DNA from: Tubulanus polymorphus
Taxonomy: Eukaryota > Nemertea > Palaeonemertea > Tubulaniformes > Tubulanidae
Length of the DNA: 64,000 bases
Assembly: GCF_964204645.1 (NCBI RefSeq)
Contig: NC_134032.1
Coordinates: forward strand, 6,815,175 to 6,879,174
Direction of reading: 5' to 3'
The translations under genes and the position numbers were made by a program. Of the stretch, positions 36,442 to 49,000 are shown piece by piece (the stretch's first letter is position 1; each line of letters opens with the position of its first letter). A model generated the notes under the pieces. That model was given only the letters and a program-made list of their open reading frames with translations. It made no database searches and was not told the origin of the DNA.

Positions 36442-37648
36442 CAGTGCTGCCAACCCTCCCGAATTATTCGGAATCCTCCCGATTTGCGTGGAGAAATTCC
36501 GACGATACGATCGGGTATACAAAATTCCGATTTTTTTTTCCTTTTTTGGCGATGTTCAATTTTCCACCCGCCAGCGCGTTGTAACACAATATGATGAACA
36601 GATTTGAATAGGTGGGGAATTTATATGCACGCGCTCGGTGGATGAGTGCGTCGCTATATATACTGTGTACGTGGGTCAGGCGATAAACAGCGCATACTAG
36701 CGCGCGCGCGCGCGTGTGTGTATGAGAGTAGCTGTGTTATTGATTTTATCTACGCATGGCGCATGATTATTTCGTGGTAGGAGAGCAGCTTCTTAATTTG
36801 TTACAAGAATAAAAATAAAGTTCATTCGTTTTAAAATACTTTGTTTTAAATCATTCTTGTGAAAATTTCATGACATGTGGCAAAATGTGATTGTTATTAT
36901 CAAATTGCTCCGCATCGTTTCGGAGAAGAATCGGTTTACTGTGGTAATTAGCTTGTTTTCGCAGCGCGATGAGCATTCGAAGATCCGGGTTAGATTTCAA
37001 CGTGTGGACTCGTTATTTGTGGTTGAAATGTTTTGGTAAGCAATTGCTTTGTTAGTTTGAACCTTAATGTTGTCACTCTTGTATTAGTTTGATTTAAAAA
37101 GATAATTTAAGATGCTTTTGAGCAGTGCATCTCAAAGTAAACTTAGTTCGCATATTTGGCAGATGGCAGCATCATTGAGTTGCATGTAGATTTAGAGACT
37201 TTTTACTGTTTGTATCTTTCAGTTCTGTTCGTGGAGTCTTTTTGGGACAGTATCGTGGAATTGATGCTGGAAATTGATATATTCGCATGACAGCTGTATA
37301 GTGTTATGTAATTCGTTTGACAATTTATGCCAGTTTTATGTTCTTATTTTTTAGTCTATTGTATATTTTTGATAAACACTGTTGAATTTTATCTTTCATA
37401 AAATAATAAAGAAAAAATACATTCTGTAGAATTTGCAGATTTTTTATTTTGCTAATAGATAATTCCATATTTTCATATCCAGCTTTCATACATTACACGT
37501 GAAAGGTATTCCTAATTGAAAGCAAAATATTCCTACTTGGAAAATTCACAATTTCTTCGGTTTCGATATATTCCTATTGAAACCTTCAATATTCCTAATT
37601 AATCTGCCATTCATCCCTAAATGGAATTTTGAAAGGTTGGCAGCCCTG
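36442..37648. mobile_element. Non-autonomous TIR element with 6-bp target duplication
   Basis: The left end is CAGTGCTGCCAACC and the right-end complement is CAGGGCTGCCAACC; 19 of the first 24 positions match. The direct repeat CTTGTA lies at 36436-36441 and 37649-37654. The interior of 1207 bp has a (GC)n(GT)n tract near 36697-36720 and, at the right, many ATTCCTA words, but no gene. It sits in the 3' end of the OTU coding sequence. The superfamily is unclear: termini look hAT-like, but hAT makes 8-bp duplications. Confidence 0.75.
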
Positions 37649-37654
37649 CTTGTA

Positions 37655-39940
37655 GAATCATAATGACCGGATCCATAGCTATTGTATGCAATTATAACTA
37701 GTGTAGAACACAAGGAATGATCTGGAATGAATGGAATTACTTCGATAGCTTCCATTGAAGTGACAACAACAATAGGACAACTTATTATTTCACTTAATAT
37801 TTCACTTAAGGCAAGCATCACTACATCGCCAACCGCACCGGAGTAAACCCCACTAGTCCTAAATTCACTGACGGCTCTGGTTAGTCAGTTGGTTTCATAT
37901 TAAAGAATCCTGTGTACATATCAGTATTTTGCAGCAATCTATCGACAAATAGTTGTCGTAACATGTAAGTATTTGCATCAGAGTCATTACCAAGGTCAAC
38001 CGCATAAAGATGGTCATTAAAATCAATGTTGTTATGTTCATCTTCCTGAACTTTAAGTACCGTAACTGTAAAGCAACACTTCAAGCACAATCACCATCTG
38101 GTTTAACTGGTTCTCGAACTAGGTGCATTGTGGAGAGACGACGAGATAATACTTCTTGATGCTCTCTATTCTCAATTTCGTCAGTATGTGGTGTAGAGGT
38201 AGAGCAACGTAAAGGCTTCACCAGGTTTGTGTTATCCTTGAAGATTTGTTGCATAGGAAATAGTTGCCAAAAGGAAAATTTATCATCAATTCTAGATAAA
38301 GTATGATGCAGGAAGTAACTCTGGCTAAGCAAAATATCATATATACCAGGTATTTGAACAGTCAGAGTTTTCTTAACTGTGCTATCAACATCCAATGTGA
38401 TTCTTTCCATCTTAAAAGTTTTTTAACCATCCTTGATCAGGTGTTGCATTGTGTGTAGAATGTTTACCAACAAATCCGAAGCTTTCTGATGGAGGCGCTG
38501 ATGTTGTGATGTTGTCAGTACAACCCTCTACTAATTTCCTATACATAGAATTTCTTAGCTTTTCTACAACTTTGAAAGTTATAGGACGAGAAAACTTACC
38601 ATTATTTCAAATTCTACTGTTGTAGGCATAAAAGAATATGGCTAAAAGAGCAAATGCCATTTCTGGTGATAAACGCGTTGCAACAGATATTAATGACCTA
38701 TTCAGCAGCTTTATGAATATTTTCATTTCTGTTTGTGCCCTGGCCTACAGGAATGCCGCTCAAACAACCATTGTTTATGTGAATTCGTAAATTCTCTATT
38801 TCTTTGCACACATTAGGGTTCAAAAGATCTTCATCTGAATTTTTCCACTTTTTTAAGAATGCATCTGAATTTTTCAGAATTTCATCTGGCTGTGCTGTGT
38901 CCATTTCACGTTACTCAAATAGATCAGTTTGCTGACGGAAAACAAGGGAAAAATCAGCTCAGCAATGTGTACATGACTGCAAAAGGACATTTTTAGTTTG
39001 GCATAGCTTTTGTGACGCGCTGGATAGCATGGAAAAGGTCTAATTTCATGTTTATTCCAGGTCAAAAAACTGATTGCAGTTTTTCTTTCCAAGAACAGCA
39101 GTTATCAAATACTGCATGCGTAAGGCTCTGGCCAGCAGCACAAAGTCTATCTCTCAAATTCTCAAGCAGTGGTTTCACAACATTAAATGACTGCCTTTTA
39201 GTGAGGCTCCATGTAACTACTTCACCAAATTCATTCATGACAATAAATAAACTCTCATATTGGCTGACCCAAGCATTATCTATGTTCCTTACAATTCCAA
39301 TATTCTTTGAGACTTTAAAAGTGTGATCAAGCGATATTGATGATGCCAACAGTTTGTACATTTCATTGTCATAGAGAGGTTGTTTAATCAGAAAATCTGA
39401 TCTGAAAATATCCATGACAAAATCCTTACTTGGGCAGGTAAACCATGTATTTTCAAGCTCCAAACCTTCAACAGACGGATCCCATTGTTTTACAATTTCT
39501 AACTGCTTTTTATCATCGGTCAACATTTCAACATGGGATATATACTGGAGCCATTTTGTAGCATATTCTTCATAGTTAATTTCAGTAATTGCTTTGGTTA
39601 TCTCTAGGAAATTATTTCCTAGATTTATTTGTGAATTGATAAAGTTCCTGAGTGACAAGGTATATCCACTCCTGTGCAGTAAGATGAAAGGCACACAACC
39701 CGGGAATTGTTTCAAAATATCTGGATCAGTAGAAAGGAACCTGTGCTGGTTTCCTGGAGCTTTGCAGATATAATATCTGGAAACAAGTAAAATGTTTCCT
39801 TGCAAATCATAAATTAGACGCAGCTGTCGACCAGGCGTTGCTTTATCCATCCAAAAACCACCAACGAATTCACACCTATGGGTTGGGCATTGCAGTACTT
39901 TGTTAATAATTTGCCACAGGCGAAGTGGTTTACCTTTCTA
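37655..39940 (-). pseudogene. Transposase-like gene with C-terminal OTU domain, decayed
   Basis: From 39940 on minus: LRLWQIINKVLQCPTHRCEF, then FWMDKATPGRQLRLIYDLQ and the catalytic block SISLDHTFKVSKNIG, YESLFIVMNEFGEVVTWSLT, AVFDNCCSWKEKLQSVF. A TGA follows, then in the same frame LDLFHAIQRVTKAM. A shifted segment gives GCLSGIPVGQGTNRNENIH (38904-38698). A donor (ATG|gtaagt) near 38596 shows the gene had introns. The last part is an OTU protease: LVREPVKPDGDCA (38090 side, holding the catalytic Cys), TYMLRQLFVDRLLQ, CPIVVVTSMEAIEVIPFIPDH and GSGHYDST (catalytic His). Asp-His-Cys positions of OTU can be seen but lie in different frames. The superfamily of the DDE part is unknown to me. Confidence 0.7.
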
Positions 39941-42221
39941 CTATCTAGAAGAACGTACAATTATACATGTATTCATTTTGATTTCCACTTGCGTCGTGGC
40001 TGCTAGTTTTGGTTTAGACATGTCCAGAAAACTATAAGGGCTCTGGGAAGCATGACACAAAATTTGATATTGGCTGTGTTTTAGCAATTCTTTGTATTTA
40101 GCATGAAAATCCATGAAGCCAATTAAACAGTTCCAAAATTCTCACTTTAGGCCTACCAGCTCATTTTCTTCCTGATGAGTGTGGCAATATTTTCCTATAG
40201 GTTTAGATTTTGTTCAATGCTCTATCCAATCATTCCAGCCTTGTATGCAGAGAGGCCAAGATGATGAGACAGCACAAATACTCATCAGAAAGTGACAAAC
40301 AATGATTTATTGACTTTCTGAAATTGCCATATAATATATTTTTAGAACAAATGAACGTTGAATATTTTATCATACGGGAGTCTCCTACAATTTTGAGGTC
40401 TCTGAAAAATTTGAAGCTCAAACATTCTGAACTAAATATTTTCTGAAAATAGATCAAAATTTAGTTTAAAAACAGAAAATGTCAAAACTTTATTGGAAAA
40501 TAACTGTTTTTAAAACGGTAAATTTCCCGTTCTAGATCTAAAAACCTTTTGAGTATGTGGAATTAAGTGGACACCTTCCACTGCTTTGCTTACCCAGATA
40601 CCGTTATGTATAGTACCTAAATATACATTATTGTTATGGTTTTACGTCAAGAAACAGCGATTTTAGCAGACCTTGACTAAGTTATATAATATTTTAAGGT
40701 TACCTTAAAATATTAATGTAAGTATCCATCGACGAAGTATCTAACAAAATTAAAAGAGGAGCACACTTATTTATAGTTGCCACAGAAATAGTTCAAATGA
40801 TTATCCACGACAATAAAGCGTTCCTAATAAAGCTTATTTCAATTAAAAACTTCTTAATTAGGAACAGACAGCGTATGACAGTATTTATAATACGCGCTAG
40901 GAGAGCGCAGTATTGCAATGTGAAAACAGAGTATACATACACTTTGCCATGCACTGCGGTGTGTATGTACGAACGTTAGATATATGGATTTACGTAGTGC
41001 GCGGATTTTAACGTCTATGCGCTGTTACGTGAAGAATGCCAATATACCCCAAAAACATCGGCAAACACACTTATTAGCCTACGGCAATAGCAAATGAAAA
41101 AGCACACACAACTGTGTGGAACCAATTAATTCTCATTTGAACAGAAATGATGCCAAACATTTGTCGACTGCCTCTCTCCATAAACGCAGGCTCTTAGACT
41201 GGCGCCATTGTCTATTACTCTTTCAAAGAAAGAATGTATTTTGTACGAGTCGGTCAAAATAAGACAATGACAAGACAAAGCCAGGCTAGGACTATAGAAA
41301 TTGCCACACTTACTAAGTTCGAGATACTAAATTAGATAGCCGACTCTTATAATCCTCACAACCAAACAGCGAACTAAGCTCGGCACAAATTTAAAATGAA
41401 TTGCTCGCCATTTTGTGACTCCCAAAATTACGTCAGAGGTGCAGTAATTCCCGGAAATTCTGAGAATTTCCCGTATTCACGTCGGAAACTCAAATATAGG
41501 TCAACACAAGTAACTTATAGAAAGCGAAGAATTTTCGATATTTTTCGCGTTTTTCTAGAAAAATATTGCATCAAGACAACCCCGTAAGTATTACCACTAA
41601 ATTTTGTGCGGCGATTTAACATACTCTTGGCAGACTGCCAACCAACAGCCATAACATAGGTAAGCCAGAATATCACATTTAGGCATGAAGAACATTTCAC
41701 TGGTACAGTCTGCTTGGATTCTGGGCTGTATTATTAGCAAACTACCCTCAGGTTTCGTCACAAAGATTTGCATCTGATCTCTAATGTTTTGTTCAGTCTC
41801 TCGCTATGTTAACTGCCCAAATATTTCTTGAACATAGTACACAAATGGCGCAAATCAGCTGCCAGGCAAGTTTTATTTCCATTCTAAAAATAAAACCCAT
41901 AAAAAGATTGATTCTTGTGTTGTTATTTATAGTAATTACACAGCAATGAAGCTTCAACACCAAAGGTATAGGTTAGTTTTTTCATAAACAAATATGGCCA
42001 CCAGTCAGCCATCTTGGTTTTGTCTTTGACTAATATTAACAACATTTGTATGTTATCAACAGATTTATAGCTCGGTTCCTTAATAATGGTTTAAAGGGGC
42101 CAACTTGTATCTCGCAAATACACTATATCTTGTTCAGACCCCAGATATCACGGAAATAATTGAAAGTCGAATGAAGTTAAATTTCACAAAATCTATCAAT
42201 GTTCTGGTGTTGATTATGTCA
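39941..42221. other. Non-coding stretch
   Basis: No supported gene. Upstream exons of the transposase-OTU gene may lie here but I could not place them. Confidence 0.3.
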
Positions 42222-42262
42222 TAGGGGTCCAGGGACACCATGTCCATTTAAAAAGTGGTTTG
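42222..42262. repeat. Short reversed terminus of a pearl-like element
   Basis: AGGGGTCCAGGGACACCATG followed by a degraded hairpin and GGTTTGAAATGCTT, the complement of the pearl-like right end. Confidence 0.6.
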
Positions 42263-42299
42263 AAATGCTTAAAAATCTGAATTTCCCTTATGAAAATAA

Positions 42300-42440
42300 A
42301 GTTCACTTTAAAAGTGCACTTTAAAAAAAGTGCACTTCCCATAAAGTGCACTTTATGGGAAAGTGCACTTTTAGTGTAGAAAAAGTGCACTTTTATTAAA
42401 ATGAACTGGGTAGTGTACTTTCTCATCCATGTGCACTTCT
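42300..42440. repeat. Cluster of AAGTGCACTT palindromes
   Basis: GTGCAC occurs six times in about 120 bp, mostly as AAAGTGCACTTT, at irregular 14-40 bp spacing. The whole block can fold on itself in many ways. Confidence 0.7.
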
Positions 42441-42502
42441 CCGCACAGAAAGTGTCCTGAAAACCTCCAAAAAAAAGAAGAAATTTCATTTATGTTCAAT
42501 TA

Positions 42503-42618
42503 TTATTCGGTCTTATCAGCTACAGTTTTATTCCGACTTTTTAGATTATTTAGTTTTTTCCTCATTGCCCCACGAATACTGCTCTTTTCTTCACTTGGAA
42601 ATTGTGATTTTACATAAT
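42503..42618 (-). CDS. Last exon of BEN-domain gene, copy 1
   Basis: Minus strand: acceptor (tgttatttcag) above 42618, then YVKSQFPSAEKSSIRGAMRK...LNNLKS to the stop at 42505-42503. This is the C-terminal helix of a BEN domain. Its partner exon (50093-49898) now lies 7.3 kb away because of the 42675-49298 insertion. BEN domains bind DNA or protein in chromatin factors. Confidence 0.6.
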
Positions 42619-42675
42619 CTGAAATAACAAACAAGACATTGGATACAAATAATGGTACAAAATGCATGCCATCAT

Positions 42676-42705
42676 TAGGGTTTCTGCTGCTTTCGCAGAA
42701 ACCCT
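42676..42705. repeat. Terminal hairpin of the 6.6-kb insertion
   Basis: GGGTTTCTGC and GCAGAAACCC form a perfect 10-bp stem with a 7-base loop, followed by CTCTTGTAATTCTG and an ATT microsatellite. Confidence 0.7.
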
Positions 42706-42720
42706 CTTGTAATTCTGTTG

Positions 42721-42721
<1 letters not shown>

Positions 42722-42757
<36 letters not shown>
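42722..42757. repeat. (ATT)n microsatellite
   Basis: About eleven ATT triplets directly inside the left end of the 6.6-kb insertion. Confidence 0.9.
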
Positions 42758-42759
<2 letters not shown>

Positions 42760-45312
42760 TTTCCCCTTTCCAGCCAAAAATTTTTCATAAAATGTAACTC
42801 CTCTCAGATTCGACTACTAGCAGCTTATAAACCTAATTTTCAATTATGAAAGAAATATAACTCAGCGCCTGACCATTTCCAATTTGCGTATTATAATTGA
42901 TTATGAATTAATCCCGCGTAATTATTTGGTCTAAACAGGAAATAAGAATGTCGCAAGAATCATCATCCATTGATAAATGTACATCGTGAAAAGCCTGCAA
43001 ATTACCCGACGACCTTGAGCTTCAAAATAAATCACGGATTCGGATTTATAAATCGGGGTTCGACCTACGACATCCATTCAATGTTTTCAGATTTCGTGCG
43101 CATGCGTCAATTTAGCTCGGACGCCATTTTCTTTATTTTACAACGTGCGACGCCACTCTACGTTACTTGCATTTTTACGACTTTGTTGTGTGTTTCTGTG
43201 ACCAATCTTCAGAGAGGTATGTATATATAACGGTTAGGCCTAATATGATGTATTTTTCCACGTAATCTGACGACTGGTATTAAAAGCCGACCGGAATTCG
43301 TCTTGATCCGCGCGTTGTGGTAGCAGTCGGGTCTGGTTGGTGTGAGATCGATATCGAATCCCGCATGACTTACGCATAGAAGTAGCTTTTAAAAGGCCAA
43401 ATTTGGGCTAGGTGTTAAGGTTGACCCAATGCGTATGATTTAATAATAGTGTTTGTGGTATGGGTAGAAAATATTTAGGCCTATATAGACAGCAGCTTAA
43501 ATATTGAATAATGGGATTTGAACTGCACTAGTGTGTGTGTGTCTGTGTGCGAGAGCAGGGAGCACTCCATCTCCCTGACCCTGTGACTTATGATTAAGCC
43601 ACCCGATTCTGCTGAATGCGAACAAGTCATCAGGTTTTCGTGAATGTGAATAAATACTATAAGAAGGGACTGCCAATTTTAATGAACACAGAAATATCTT
43701 AATTGAAATCGTATGTCAGCTAATTTCAAATTGAAGGCCTATTATACATAAATTACAGTACACTCCGCCCACTCATGTCAGACCATTTGGGAGTGTAAAA
43801 ATGTATCCTGCTTTCTGGATCTGATTCAAGCTTAAGTCTACTGTTTGTATATTCAATCTACCTAGGCCCATAGGCCTAATTGTGCCTGCCTAATTATTGG
43901 GGAAATCGACAATGTCAGGTTCTTGAATTTCTCGACTGATGGCGCTAGTTAGAACTGGATATTGGTACCTAAATCTGCCATGTTCTAGTTTATTTGCAAT
44001 AAAAATCTGGCCTCTCAATTTTTTAGTAGGCAGTAGTTATTTTACTGGATCTGGTCACTGACTTCTGAACGCTATTTTGCAAAATATTGTCTCTAAATTG
44101 GCTGATTTACTACGCACATGCGCAAAGAGGTGCGCGGCTTAGATAATTGGAAGGAAGTGTGGAGAACAGAGTTTACCCGGACCAGTGAATTACTAGCCTA
44201 GTGTCTTCCTATTAGATCACAGAGCTCATTGAAAACCATCCGAATGTTTTAGCTACATTTAGCCTCACCTAACCCTAACCCTATCCCTACTTGTGAAATC
44301 GAACCCTGTGGACCCTCTTCTCACCCTCTTGACACTAACCCTATCCAAACCCTTACCCTAAACCCAATAAAATGATTTAATTGTTACATAATAAATGGAT
44401 TTGGCAAAATAGCGTTCAGAAGTCGGTGACCGGATCCAGGTTAAATATGCACTTCCTTTTTAGTAAGTGTATTTTACGTACATACATCATCACGTTTAAT
44501 CCTTTAAGTATGATATCCTGGAAATCTGTTAGATTGGACAAAACGTCAAAAATTTTCCAAAAATCACAAATTTAGTGAAAAAAAATGCTCATTAAAAACT
44601 TGAAGCGAGAGATCTTTATTGCAAATCAACAAAACAAGGTGGATTTAGGTTCCAATTTCCGGTTCTGACTAGTGCCATCATACGAGTAATTCCAGAACTT
44701 GAATTTGTTGATATTTGTATTGGCATCATTCCTTTTCTAAAACGGAACCTGACGACCAATTATTCAATTTCCTATTTATTTATTTTTTTAAACAAGACTC
44801 ATCATGCAGGTATTCCCCGCAACAACAGGTTTCAGAGGGAAGACCACCCTTTTATTTTTGTTTCAACCCATCTTAAAATGAGCCACCAATCGGTAATCGG
44901 GCGAACCATAATAGTGTTCACTGCCTGTTTTAATACTCGTCGTTGCACATTTGTTCAGGATACTACGTCTAGCCTATGTGGGTTATAGGGTTTATTCCAA
45001 AAGTTTGCAAACAAAATCCAGTTAATTTGTTTAGTTTTGGAGACATTTTTGATGCATTGTTTTCAACACATTTTATTCAATTTTCTTCCAATCTTGCCAT
45101 CAACCAAACCCAGCGGAGCTATCACAGCTGACAGGCTGCTTGTTCAACACACCATACCTATTTGTAGCAGGTGTCACCTATTGTTTCGAAATTTTAGAGA
45201 AAGTTCCTACAGGCTGATTAATAATGCTGTGATAATGTTTCTTTTGTGATAGGTCACATACTTGATACTTGTTGATACTTGAAATAGGATATTGATCAGT
45301 ACATTACTCATC
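42758..45312. other. Non-coding left part of the 6.6-kb insertion
   Basis: No supported gene. 44262-44356 has degenerate CCCTAA/CCCTAT words that look telomere-like but are irregular. Confidence 0.35.
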
Positions 45313-47847
45313 ATGCCTAAAAGGAAAAGAAGAGCTGGTAGCTTTCAGCCGAAGAAGGTAAGACCCTCTTTTCATAGGCAAATGTTAATCTTCTAGTAAG
45401 AAGTATGTAGGCCTTTTTTCCGAGTAAAAAATTCATTAAGCTGTTCATCACATGTGTTAGCTGCGCAATATTTTGGTGCCTGATTTTGGTATTTTATCAG
45501 AAAAAACCATATCAGTAAATCATAAACCAGTTGCTTAGAGGGTGTGTAACTGACCAGTGTCGTATCATCCCTGGTTCTTGTTGAGATAATTATAAGCTAT
45601 TGAATTGAATTGAACTCATTAGAAAATTCTACGAACGTATAGTGAATGAATTTTTTTTCTATTTTCAGAAGGTGGAGGTGGTTGGAGTTCCCTCAGCCCT
45701 AACTGGACAAAACAGAGAGATGAAAAAAGGATCAATGGAAAAAAATTATGAAAAATCTCAAGATGAAGACTACAGAAGAGTTGAAAATGAAATCTTAAAT
45801 GAAAACCTAAAAAACGCTCAAAATGAAAACTTTAACGAAACGCAAAAAGAAAACTCTGATAACAATCAAAACAAGAAGTATGAAGTGAAAATCAATGAAA
45901 ACTTTGAACCAAAAACTAATGAGAACTATGAATTGAATGCAAATGAAAAAGATGAAATGAAAATGACTGAAAAACATGGAATGAAAATGAATGAAAAATA
46001 TGAAATGCATATGAATGGAAACTATGATTTGAAAACAAATGAAAAAGATGAAATGAAAATGACTGAAAAACATGAAATGAATATTAATGAGATCTATGAT
46101 CAGACTATGAATCAAAATTGTGGAACTAATTCGAATGAAGATATGACAAAAAACAAAGTTGAGACAATTGAAGTGAAATCAGTTTTTTGTGACTTCAATC
46201 ATGACAACTGTGATACGATTATGCATGACAACTATGATAAGACTAAACAAGGCAACTATGATAAGGCTATATATGGAATCTGTGAAAAGATTACACTTGA
46301 CAACTGTGATAAGATTCAACATGATAACGCTGGTCACAATATACATGAAACCTCATCGAAAATGAAAGCTGACTCATCTATTCAACCAATTTCGAGTATG
46401 ATTTCGTGTAGAGATTGTGATGGCAATTTTGGTAACAGTGAGTCATGTTTAAGTGCTGAGAATATGAGATGTTCATCAATTCATGGAAATTTCCACCAGG
46501 GTCATCCAAAATACGATATTCATTCAGGTAAGCAATGTAACAAATGCATTAGCTGCAATGATTCATGCATCAAATAAAGCTGTAATAAACTGGATGCCTC
46601 ATGATATTGATTCAGTATTGAATATTGGAAATGATTTATACGCAACATTGACTAATATGAATACAATAACAAATATGTATTTATTGATCAGTGAGCTACC
46701 AACTGCTGTTGAGATTGGAAATTCCATTTATAATGTGACTGTTGGATCCCCTCAAGTTGCTATATCTGAATTATCTGATGAAATGAGAGCTGGAAATTTT
46801 GGAATTATCAGTGAACTACATGAATGTTTGCACAATAATCTGCTTAATTACGACACATGCTTTATAACATTTGCTGGAAATACATTTTGTGTTTTAAAAC
46901 AGGATGACATGTACTGGGTATTTGATTCACATTCGAGAGATGCATCAGGAATGATGACCGCTGATGGACATGCTGTATTAGTAAGGTACTCTTGTGTTAA
47001 TTGTATTGTCAAACATTGTCAGAATCTTGCAGCTTCAATGAATCAGAGGCAACCAATACAGTATGAAATTACAGTGGCTTCTATCAACCATGAAATTGAA
47101 ACTACTGTAGAGAATAGCATTATCGAAACAACGACTACATACTCTCCAAACTACCAACAAACAAGTAGTGAAGATGAACTGCCCTATACAAACCCAAAAG
47201 TAGATGAATGCGATGTAATTGTTACTAGTGAATCCGTGCAGCATGATGATTTAATTTACAACCCACTAGAAAAAGGTCAGTGCAAAACATTATGCTCTAT
47301 TCTAGGTATTCATTGTCGACCCTCAACTCTCGGATATGAATGTATGCCCAAATATGATGGACAACTCTACTCTCCATGTAATACGCAGAAAATTAAAGGC
47401 GATGGAAGCTGTTTTTTTCGGGCAATTTCATATTCAATCTGTGGAACTGAGCAATATCATCGGGCTATACGCACCGAAGTTTTAAAGCACATGCGGCAGA
47501 ATTCCGACAAATTCCAACCACATCTGAGAAATCCACAACTTACTATAAATGAGTATATTGATGAATCCCGTATGAAATATACAGGTACTTGGGTGACAGA
47601 GGTTGAAATTCTTGCAACAGCTGATTTACTGCATGCTGATATATATACATTTGTAGGCAATGGTTGGTTACGATTCGCTGGTTCTACTTTCAGTGCACCA
47701 AATCGTGTGTGTGAATTAATTGGCAACATTTATTTGAAAAATTGCAGAGGTGTACACTATGAAGTTGTGTCATGTGTGAAACAATCTGAGGAATGTATTT
47801 GCTCTTGGTGTGGCAAGCGACAAAATACTGAAAAAACTAATGAGTAA
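45313..47847 (+). pseudogene. Low-complexity / C76-like protease / OTU protein with one-base frameshift
   Basis: Exon 1 is 45313-45357 (MPKRKRRAGSFQPKK) with donor AAG|gtaaga. Exon 2 begins at 45669 after ctattttcag, in phase. The N-terminal 270 residues are Asn/Glu/Lys-rich with an internal repeat (NEKDEMKMTEKH twice) and later HDN-D-K repeats. Then a cysteine-protease-like domain: GKQC (candidate catalytic Cys) at 46533-46538, MPHDIDSVLNIGNDLY, YLLISELPTAVEIGN, and VFDSHSRDASGMMT (Asp-His pair), similar to the C76/herpesvirus-tegument-protease-like family. An OTU domain follows: KGDGSCFFRAISYSICG (Cys), and GVHYEVV (His). One extra base at about 46539 puts QC and TNALAAM in different frames. 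Apart from it the gene would encode about 740 aa. Likely a deubiquitinase-type pair of domains carried by a mobile element. Confidence 0.7.
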
Positions 47848-47878
47848 ATACAGTTTATAAACTGTATTTACTCATTAG
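47837..47878. terminator. Perfect 42-bp palindrome over the stop codon
   Basis: Arms start CTAATGAGTAAATACAGTTT and are exactly complementary, with the TAA stop at 47845-47847 inside. It could form a 20-bp stem in the transcript or a DNA cruciform. Function as terminator or 3'-end signal is inference. Confidence 0.6.
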
Positions 47879-49000
47879 AAAATGAGGTTTTTAATGTTAT
47901 CGCTTTTATGGTTATTCAGGCAGATTTGTTTATAGGGGAGTTGTGTGCTGGTGCAAATGTAGTAAATGTTTCGATTATCAGAGTCTCCTATTTGGATGGG
48001 TTTTGTAATGTTATAATATGATAATGTCACAAGTTGGTAATAGGTTTATGTTGTTTAATTCTGTCCACTTGTACACATTTGAATTTCGATGTTGTTTGCT
48101 TATCATGACACATGTGTAGGAGGTTATGGTACTGGGTTGTGTAAATGTGTATGGGAGGTTATAATATTTCGTTCTGTAGAGTCTCCTCTGCGAATATATG
48201 TCAGAGGGTGACGCGTATTAATGAAGCAGGGTGTTGTGAAGTGGTGTGTATGAAGTGTATGTTTTGATTTCGATATGTGGAAACATCTATGTGGATGTAT
48301 ATAGGAGGGTCAGGTGTGTTACAATAGTGGGGTTTTGTATATACAGGCATGTGTAGTTATGATTTTAATTTTATGTGACCTTTATGTGAATTCATTTATG
48401 AGTGACAGGGTTTATATTTTAGTGTTTTTGAAGATTGTGTGACAATAGTAAATGGGTAAATTGATGTACCTAGTTTCTAGGGAATGAAACAGTGTGTATT
48501 TGGAATTGATATGTTGTTAAGTAACAGTGGTATAAGCTGGGGAAAGTATGTAGATAGTTGTAATGGGGCATGAATGATATTTGACATTGTGATTGATATG
48601 TAGCAATGTAACAGTAAGATATGGTGGTGGATGTATATATCTAGCTGTCATGGGGATGAAGCAGTCACTGTGTGGAATGGATGTGTTGGAATGTAACAGC
48701 TATGTACAGTGTACAAAATGAGTATTATTTCATGCTGGGGGATATTGATGCGTTGTTGCCATAGGTTTTGATGTGATAACACTGTACATATATTACCACC
48801 ATTAATATTACTAAACACATATGTACAGTCTTATGAATGATTATGTATGGAACTGTATGAAGGATTGTATTGAATATATAGGAAATGGTAATTGATCATG
48901 TAGCAATCATTTGTGGCGATGTATGTATTTTGTATTGTGCAGTGAGATAGTATTCAGAAATGTTTGTAATCAATGTTGTGGGATGAAATATAAATAAAAG
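47879..49000. repeat. GT-skewed region with about 87-bp degenerate tandem units
   Basis: The plus strand is strikingly poor in C for about 1.1 kb. Units starting near 48478, 48565 and 48651 share GGxxATGAAxCAGT, GGAATxGATxTGTTG and GTAACAG. No coding region. Confidence 0.55.

Noticed and set aside
43320-43370. Possible tRNA-like segment (GATCGATATCGAATCCCGC)
   Set aside because: No acceptor stem or D-loop partner could be folded.
44262-44356. CCCTAA-like words suggesting an interstitial telomere
   Set aside because: The words are irregular (CCCTAA, CCCTAT, CCCTTA mixed with other sequence) and too few for a telomeric array.
45807-46115. Minus-strand open frame rich in Ile/Phe/His
   Set aside because: A shadow of the repetitive Asn/Glu/Lys coding region on plus.
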